A stretch of DNA of 11,599 nt from Hepatocystis sp. ex Piliocolobus tephrosceles (Eukaryota > Apicomplexa > Aconoidasida > Haemosporida > Plasmodiidae). Of this stretch, positions 1 to 9,000 are shown piece by piece. Every line of letters starts with the position of its first letter. Positions within the stretch are counted from its first letter, which is position 1. Made by a program: the position numbers and the translations under genes. The notes beneath the pieces were generated by a model. It had not been told where the DNA came from. It did no database searches and saw only the letters and a list, made by a program, of their open reading frames with translations. The stretch spans positions 1 through 11,599 of the forward strand of contig CABPSV020000375.1 of assembly GCA_902459845.2 (NCBI GenBank), read 5' to 3'.

Positions 1-3000
1 TCTTTACTATAGTAGTATTAAGTCGGAAGGGTATTTTGAATTTGGTATCATAAATTGAATCATTTAAATATATATTATTATTATTGCAAACAATTCGTGG
101 TGTTGGAATTGATTTGTTATAATATTCGTTGTTTAACTCAGAATGTTTTTCTAAAAAAAATATTTTTTTATATAAGTTGTTTTTATGTAATAGTGAAAAT
201 TTTTTAGTTTTTTTTAACTTTTTAAAATTGGTGCGACAGTTTGTTATTATATTATACATGCTATTTTGTTTTTTCCATTTTGAATTTATATTATTTATTT
301 TTCTTTTACATTTCGAATATAAGTAAAAAATATATAAACATTTTAAACACATGAAATGTTGTGTTAGATTATAAAAAAAAAATGTATTATCTAGGTTATA
401 ATAATTATTATTTCTGTTTAAACTTAAATAAAATCTTATATACATATTAATAATATTAAAAATGTATAAGATTATTTTAGCATTTAATTTTAAATAAATA
501 AACAATTCACATATATGTATCCATACTATTGCTTCTAGGTAAATGTTTTGTAGGTTAATCTGTTTTGTAAATGTATAGCGGTTAATATGGCTATTAATTT
601 TGTTGTTATCATGGATATTACTATTATGATCATTACTGTTGTTATCACTACCGATTTCACACCTACTGTTTTGAAAATTCTGATTGTAAATGTATGAATT
701 AAGCATATCTTTTTTATATTCATGGTGTTCTATAGTGTCTTTACTATTATTATCATATTTTAATTTGCTTAAACTAAACAAATTTATATCTGATACATTT
801 ACACCCCTATCCGAATAAAAATAGCGGTTACTATAACATTTATTATTATTTTTAGAGAAACTAAAAAAACAATAATTATGTATATTGTCACTCCTAATGT
901 TATAACACATACTATTTGATTGTGTAATACCATTGGAAAATACATTCTTTTTAATAAAGCTGTGATTTTCTTGTATATGTAAATCACATTTAATCTTATT
1001 CTTATTTATGTAAGACATTATTTTTTTCATATTATTATATATATACATGTCCGATTTGTTTTTTTTCTTTTTCTTCATTTCTTGTTCCCTCATTTTATAA
1101 AAATGGTTAAATATTATTAGTAGCATGGGCATAGAGCAAGGTAATAAATTAATATTGCTCATATCCATATAGTATTTTTTTTCTATTTTACTTAGATTTA
1201 TATTAGTATTATCATTATTTCTTAATTCGAGATAAGATGGAACATGTGTATTTAAATAACTGCTATTATTGTATTGGTTTGTATTAACTGATTTTATTTT
1301 TTTATTTTGACTATACCGAATATTTATGGGAGTTGTGTATTGTTTTTGTGTAGAGTCATTTTTTTTTATTTTATTTTTTTTTTTTTTTTTCATATTAGTG
1401 TTTGCCTCTTCTGATATGTTTAATGCTATTTGAATTTTGTTAATTTCATCCATAATGCTATTGGTTAAAATTCTATTTTGTAGATTCTTTTTTTTTATTA
1501 AGTTATTATTTTTATTTGAGTTGAAGTGTATTTTATGATTTTTTTTGTTACCATTTGGTTCGTTGGTATGTAAAGGTTTATTATATTCAAAGTTATACAA
1601 TTTGTCACGGTTGCTATTGTTACCGCTGTCACTACTTCCAATACTGTCACTACTTCCAATACTGTCACTACTTCCAATACTGTCACTGCTTCCAATGCTG
1701 TCCCCACTACCACTGTCACCACGATCACACATCGATAAAAACTCCTGGGTATCATAATTTATATCTTCCAATAATTGAGTTCTGGAAAACGTAGAACACT
1801 TATTTTGTAAAGAGTAACTGTTTGATATGTTTTTTAGTAAGTTATGTTTAAAAAATGCATCTTTTCGTTTTTTTTTATTTACATCTCTTTGTTTGTTTTT
1901 TCTTTTTGGTTTCTCCCAATAAAATAAAACATTATAAAATCCATAAGATATTAGTATATAATAGATGTACAAAAAAAAAAAAAAAAAATTATTTGAATTA
2001 TATTTAATGGCTTTTAATGCAAATAAAAAAAATGTCTTATTACATGTTTTTTTTGAAAAGCTATGACTATTAATATGGGTAAATAAGTTTTTATTTTTTT
2101 TATTTTTATAAGATTCTTTAGTGGTACACGATTCATATTTATATTTCCCTTTTTTAATGTCATTATAATTAACAGTATTAATCATTTTTTGCTTTTTGTT
2201 GCTCTTATTTAATTCTACAACTTTTTTACCATAAGTTATTTTACCACCACTATCGTCATCTTTTTTTTTTTTTTTTTTTTTATTATTTATAACATTGTGA
2301 TTATCTATTGTTTTATATCCTTTTTTATTTATTAATTCGTTTTCGTATATGTCATCCTTATTAAATTTGTTGCACAGAAATTCTTTTGTTTCTTCACAAG
2401 TCATCAAATTATGGATACTGCATATTTTGGTAACAGGTGGCAATTTTTTTGCTTCTCCGTTATTTATTGTTAGGTCAGCTATATTTTTTTCTTTTTTTTT
2501 ACATGTGTAAAACATATCACTAACATTCGTCACAGATTCGTAAAATTTGGGAGATTTCTTTTTTAAAAGTTTGATTAAGGATTTATACTGTTTATTGTGA
2601 TAAGTCAAAATGTCACCTTTATTATTATTGTTATTATTGTTATTATTGTTATTATAATTATTTTTTTTTTTTTTCCCCATTTTTATTTCGTTTGTATGAT
2701 CAAAGTTGCTACTACTACTGCTATTATTACTGCTATTATTACTGCTATTATTACTACTGCTATTATTACTACTGCTATTATTACTACTGCTATTATTACT
2801 ACTGCTATTATTACTACTGCTATTATTACTACTGCCATTACCACTGCTATTACTACTGCTATTATTACTACTGCCATTACCACTGCTATTACTACTGCTA
2901 TTACTACTGCTATTACTACTGCTATTACTACTATCATTGCAAACTCTGTAACTTTTTCTATGTGTCTTTTTTGTCCTGTTCAACCCCTTTTCTAAGTATT

Positions 3001-6000
3001 GCTCACTTTTTGGATAAAAAGTACTACTAACTACTATGGATAACAAAAAGAATGGAAGTGCATTATTATTGTCGCAATTTTGTAATAAAAATTTTTTACA
3101 TATATATACACAATTTTTAATTTTCAATTCATACAAATAAATAATACACAGATAATAATAACTTAATAAATTATTACAGTCTATCTTAATACTTTTTATA
3201 ATATATTTATGACTTAATTTTAATAATTCATTATAATCATTTTTTAAAACATTTTCTATATTAATCTTTTTATCAATAAGATCATTTTCATAAAGTATAC
3301 TTACTTCTTGTATATTGTCATAAAAATAATTTGTATTAATTTGTTTTAACAAAGAAATACCAATTATATAATACAATTTACTGCTTCTTATTTTGTTCAT
3401 ATCGGTTTTATACTCCAATATATATTTCTTTGTTGGTATGTTAGACTTTTCATTGTTATAGCTATTTAGTTTATTATGGTTGCATATCTTGTTTTTTTTT
3501 TTATAATAAAAAGTTGAATATAAATTCTCTTCTGATAAATACTGCATGTTACTATTTAAGTTTTTCAGATGTGATAAAGACTTTTTATTCTCTTCAGTAA
3601 TGTAACTTTTTTTTTTTTTTTTTTTTTCACACAAGTAGGTACTACTTATATTTTTCAAAATAGTACTATCATCAAGATTTATATTTTTACTATTATTTTT
3701 CGTAACATTTTTATCGTTCTCATTGTCATCACTACTATTCATTGATTTGTCGTTTTTTTGTAACTTTTGTTTTAACTTACTAAAAGTGTTTTTACACTTG
3801 GTTTGGGTTAAACTAGTTTTTGTTTGGTTCAAGATGTTTGTAGTAATTTTTTTATATTTAGTATCCACTATAAAATTAAATTTGTGTGCATTTTTTAAAA
3901 AAAAAAATAAATATTTTAAAGAGTTATGTACGCATATATGAGCACTTGTCAAATAATTAAAATTAACTTTAAGTTCGAAGAATATGTCAAAAAAAATAGA
4001 AAATTTAAATGATTTAATTTGGTTTATTTTTTCGTAATGTTTTTGTTTGTCAAATGAATGGTAATTATCTAAGTGTAAATTATTTTTATCATTTATATAA
4101 TTTGTGCTATATGTATTTTTTATGTAATCATCATATTCAATATCTTCATTTTGCATATAAAAAAAAAGGTTACAATTTTTTATATTTTTACTGGTTTTGT
4201 GTTTTTTATCCTTATGTTTGTTAGTGTTTCCTACCAATACTTTGTGGTGGTTAATCAACTTACAATGTATATTATTAATATATCGCAAAATCGAAACAAC
4301 TGAATTATAATTAGAGTATAAATAATTTAAAAGAGCTAATCTTTGATAAATCGAAAATAATAGGTATGTATTAAATCTAGTAAAATATGCTAATGTTATT
4401 ATTTGTTCATATTTTTTAATAAGAAAGTATTTTCCTTTGTTATATATTTTTTTTTTTAATTCTTCTACATTTACTTGGTAATATTGATTATATAAAAAAA
4501 CATTTTCAATATGTTTTTTCGTTTCTAGTGATAAATTAAGATTATAACTGTTGTTAGTATTATTATTTAAATACATTTTCAGTTCGTCAAATGAATACAA
4601 ACTGATGTAATAAGCATTATTGTTTACTTTCTGTGTACCTTTAAGACTCTTCTTTGTTTTTATATCTGTTATATGATTTTTATGTAATAAAGGATTTGTC
4701 CGTTTTTTTTTTAAGTTCTTTTTTTTTATGTATATATTTTTTGGTTTTTCTACTTTAAATAGTGAATATCTTTGTATATATTCTGTTTCATTTTTTATAC
4801 TATTTTGTATATTTTTTTTGTAACATTGTTTTTTGTAGTCCGTAAAATCGTCTGGTTTATCACATATTTCTGGGTGGAATAAATTAAAATCGGAATATAT
4901 ATTAGAGTCATTTTTATTATCTTTTATTTTTGATAAAAAGAACGAAGGTATATTTATATTATCTTTTATGGAGTAACCACTACCTTTTCTAAACCCATCT
5001 CTGTTTTCATTAAAAATGGTATGAATAGTGGATGGTATTTTATTTTTTTTTTCATTTGGTTTTGCGTTATTTTTTATCAAACTGTTACAATCGTCAGTAT
5101 AACATGATAGGTTGTAAGGGTAATAACAAGTATCAGTACCTTTGTTATAAATGTTATATAATCTTTCTCTACGAATTTTATTTTTCAATCTAAACATTTC
5201 AATGGAAGTAATATTATCAATATTGTTAGCATTGTTGTTGTAATTGTTACTATGATCGTTAGCATATCCACTTGTATTATAATAACTTTTTACATAAACA
5301 AAGGAATAAGGCATATTCAAATAAGGTACTAAAATAAAAAATAACATTTCTGTAATTAGAAATAAAAATTTGATATGTTCATAATTTTCAATATTTATTT
5401 TTGTATTATAATTTATAATTTTTTTTTTAAACGTATCTCTTAATAAATCAATAATTTTACTATTATAATTTTGTTTTTTATTATTTATTAACATAGGAAA
5501 AGTATAGAATGATAAATTTTTTTTTAATTCAGGTTGTTGTTTGATTGTTATTATGTTATAATTTTCATCTTTTAATATTTTACTAACAGTTTGTGTTGTT
5601 TTATCTTTATCGTTTATATCTTTTTTATTAGTTACTGGGAATGTGGGCGAAATATGTTCTTTCCCAAACGTAGTATTGTATAATATTTTTTCTTTTTTTT
5701 TATTTTTTATTAAAAAATTTTCTTTTATATATTTTTTATAAATAGCGATATTTTCATTAATGTCCATTTTGGATCTGTGAAACAATTTATGAAATCTATA
5801 TCGCACTTTCTGTTTTTTTTTTAATATATTTGAAAAATTCAAATATTCATTTATGTCTTTTTTATGTGTGTTCATATATATACATTCGTCAAAAATGTAA
5901 ATATATAAAAAATTATAAATTAGTATCTTCAATTCGTTGTTTTTGAAATTATAAAAAATGTCAAAATTGTTACTGTTGTTACTGTTTTTATTGTTGTTAC

Positions 6001-9000
6001 TGTTTTTACTGTTGTTATTGTTTTTACTGTTGTTACTGTTTTTATTGTTGTTATTGTTTTTACTGTTGTTACAGTTTTTACTGTTATTGTTTTTACTGTT
6101 ATTGTTTTTACTGTTATTGTTTTTACTGTTGTTGTTGTTTTTACTGTTGTTATTGTTGTTATTATTGCTATTATTGTTGTATTTATTAGTATCACATTCG
6201 CTGTTATGGTCTTCACCCAGTTTATTCTTCTTTTTGTTATTAATCTGGTTGTCCTTTAATCCTGGTAAAAGTTCAGTTTCTTCTTTTTTTGCATATACAC
6301 GTCGATTATAAATATTAAACATGCTTTTATTATTTTTTTCGTTCAAAAACTGTTTCATTAAGCTATCATTTTTTTTATAACTATTATGGCTCTTACTTAA
6401 ACGTTTATTATCCACACAGAAATCATTGAAAGTGTCTTGTTCCTTTTGGTTAATAATATTGCTACAATTGTTATTAAGATAGCACTTATTACTATGTTCC
6501 TTATTAGTATCTAACATCAGTATAACTTGATTTTTATAATCTTCTTTACTTACCATTTCGATAGCACTATTATTTGATGTAACATTACTATTAATATTGA
6601 TAAATGCGTTTATGTTATTCAAACTTATTGGGTAATTTATATTTTTATTGTTATAATCTATTTTTTCTAAATACAGATTATGGTTAATATCACTTTGGTT
6701 CATATTATTATTTAAATCATCATTTTTATTATTTAATATGTTACTTACATTTTTAAAATAACAATCGTTAGTTATATTGCTTAAGTTACCGTTTGTAACA
6801 TATTTAAAATTTTTTTTTTTTTTATCTTTATTTGTCATTTCTTTTTTCGTTTCACTTAAATTTCTTAATGTCTTTTCTGTTCTAATTTTTGTACTGATTA
6901 GAGAATGTAATAGATTACTTCCGTATATCTTTTTTTCGTTTTTTTTATGTAACTTGTCACACTTGCCATCTAAAATATCGCTCTTTGAAATATTCTTTAT
7001 ATTTAAATAATCATTCTTGTTATGTTGAACGTATTTATTTTTTTCGTCTTCTACTGTTTCATTTTCACCAGTTTTACCATTTTTAGTAAACTCCTTATAT
7101 CGATCTATTACGTTAGCATCATTTTCACAAAAAGCAAAAAAAAATTTCGAAAAAGTATATAATAAACATTTTTCATTCGTTAAATAATTTTTCTGCTGAT
7201 TTGGGTGGTTAAAACTGATAGTATTATGCAAGAAAATAATTCGTTTTAAGACATATAAATTTTTTTCATAAGTAAAAATATTTGCATCATAAAATTTAAT
7301 AATTTTATTTAAATATAAATAATAAATTAAATTTTTTAAATTATAATTATTTTCATAAAACATGTGTTTTATTTCTATATGGTTAATCAAATTCAAATAG
7401 ATAAATATGTGTTTTTTTAAACCATCAAAAATATATTTGTGATTCACACTAATAGAATTTATAATAAACTGTTTAAAAATGTTATCATTAAATAAGTTCA
7501 AATAAAAAATACGTTTATTTAGTTTGTTTAATTTGTTAAGTTTATTTAATTTATTTAAAAAAAAATTAAAATTTTCATTATGACTGTTATTATATTGACA
7601 GCAATAATATTCTTCTAATTCATAATTTAAATAATAAAAATTGCTGTTGTTTTTTATTTGCATAACAAACTCTTGAAATGCATAAACAGCTTTGTTATTA
7701 TTTAAAAATAATTTATTTTTAATTATGTTATGTTTCAAGTTAGGTATCTTATTTTTATATAGCTGATAATAATGATACATATCTTCATTACTATAATTAT
7801 AAATGTTACTATTCAAAGGAGTATCATATTTTTTATTACTTTTTAAAGTATGAATGCGTGATCCACTCAAATAGCTGCTTTCCCCTAAATCCGGCTGTTC
7901 CTCCTTTTTTTCATCATTGCCTATGGAGAAATAATTATTATTGTTTTTTTTTTTTCTGGTACTATCATTTGTGGTACTATTTTTTAACATCTCTGTGTGT
8001 GATTTACTATCATGTGAGATTCTTTTTTTTTTAAAGATATTATGTACAGTACCATTTTGTAACTTACTATTTTTTAACATATTACTTATTTTCAGTTGCC
8101 TTTTTTTTTTTTTTATATAATTATACTTTCCTTCATCGATATTTATATCAAAAGAATTTAATTTGTTAAATTGTTCATTAAGATCAACAGCTTTCCATTT
8201 TTTTTGATAATTTTCAAAAAGATAATATAAATAAAAATAAACATGTCTATATAAGTAGGTAGAAATTGTTATAAAATTTAATTTACTGTATAATAATGCA
8301 ACTACTAATAATCCTTCTATAATATGAATTTGTTTAAAATAAGAAAAATAAATTAAAACATCAAAAAAATAATTATAAAGGTAATATTTTTTATTTTCTA
8401 TTTGTGTCAATTTTTTAAGAATTTTTTCTTTTTTATGTAAATTTTGTTCTTTGTTATATTCTAAATTTGTAACATATTTTAATTTTGTTATGTATTTTAT
8501 TTTTTTTTCTAATTTTATATTTTTTAAAATGTTTGTAAGTCGTTCTAAAGATTTTACTTTATATGTTATTTTTAAAAATAATAAAAATTCATCTAACGTT
8601 AAATAATATCTTTTTTTTTTTTTTCTTTTTTTTTTTTTTTGATAATAGTTACGTCTGTTTTTGTCCTTAATCACGCTGGTTTTGTCCTTAATCACGCTGG
8701 TTTTGTCCTTAATCACGCTAGTTTTGTCCTTAATCACGTTAGTTTTGTCCTTAATCACGTTGGTTTTGTCCTTAATCACGTTAGTTTTGTCCTTAACCAC
8801 GTTGGTTTTGTCGTTAATCACGTTAGTTTTGTCCTTAACCACGCTAGTTTTGTTATTAACCACGCCGCTTTTAACCTTTCTAATGCTTTTTTTAAGGATG
8901 TCTATTTCCTTTTTAAAACCGTAATCAACCATATCTGTTGCTATTCTCTTATATTGTAAAAACGTGTTTTTATTTTTAATAGTATTAACATGTATATCTT

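Noticed and set aside
129..326. Plus-strand 65-residue hydrophobic frame
   Set aside because: It lies wholly antisense to the verified ORF and follows its T/A composition.
1498..1757. Minus-strand Val/Thr-rich frame and two plus-strand frames over the SIGSSD repeat
   Set aside because: All are out of frame with the long ORF and confined to the repeat and its flanks.
2597..2995. Plus-strand frame of 132 codons rich in Thr-Ala-Ile repeats, and overlapping Leu- and Tyr-rich frames
   Set aside because: These are antisense readings of the Ser/Asn repeat in the giant gene. Repeats of unit length divisible by three keep several frames open at once.
3300..3310. Possible splice-like signals (GT...AG with T-rich stretches) inside the long ORF
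   Set aside because: Such motifs are everywhere in this composition and the frame needs no splicing to stay open.
5929..6311. Plus-strand poly-Leu frame and minus-strand Thr-rich frame
   Set aside because: Shadows of the KNS/KNNS repeat in the real minus-strand frame, with simple-sequence composition and no independent start context.
8639..8959. Plus-strand frames with repeated FVLNHAG or SLITLVL
   Set aside because: They are the complement of the 21-bp T-(S/N)-V-I-K-D-K array; the main frame is open far beyond both ends, theirs are not.
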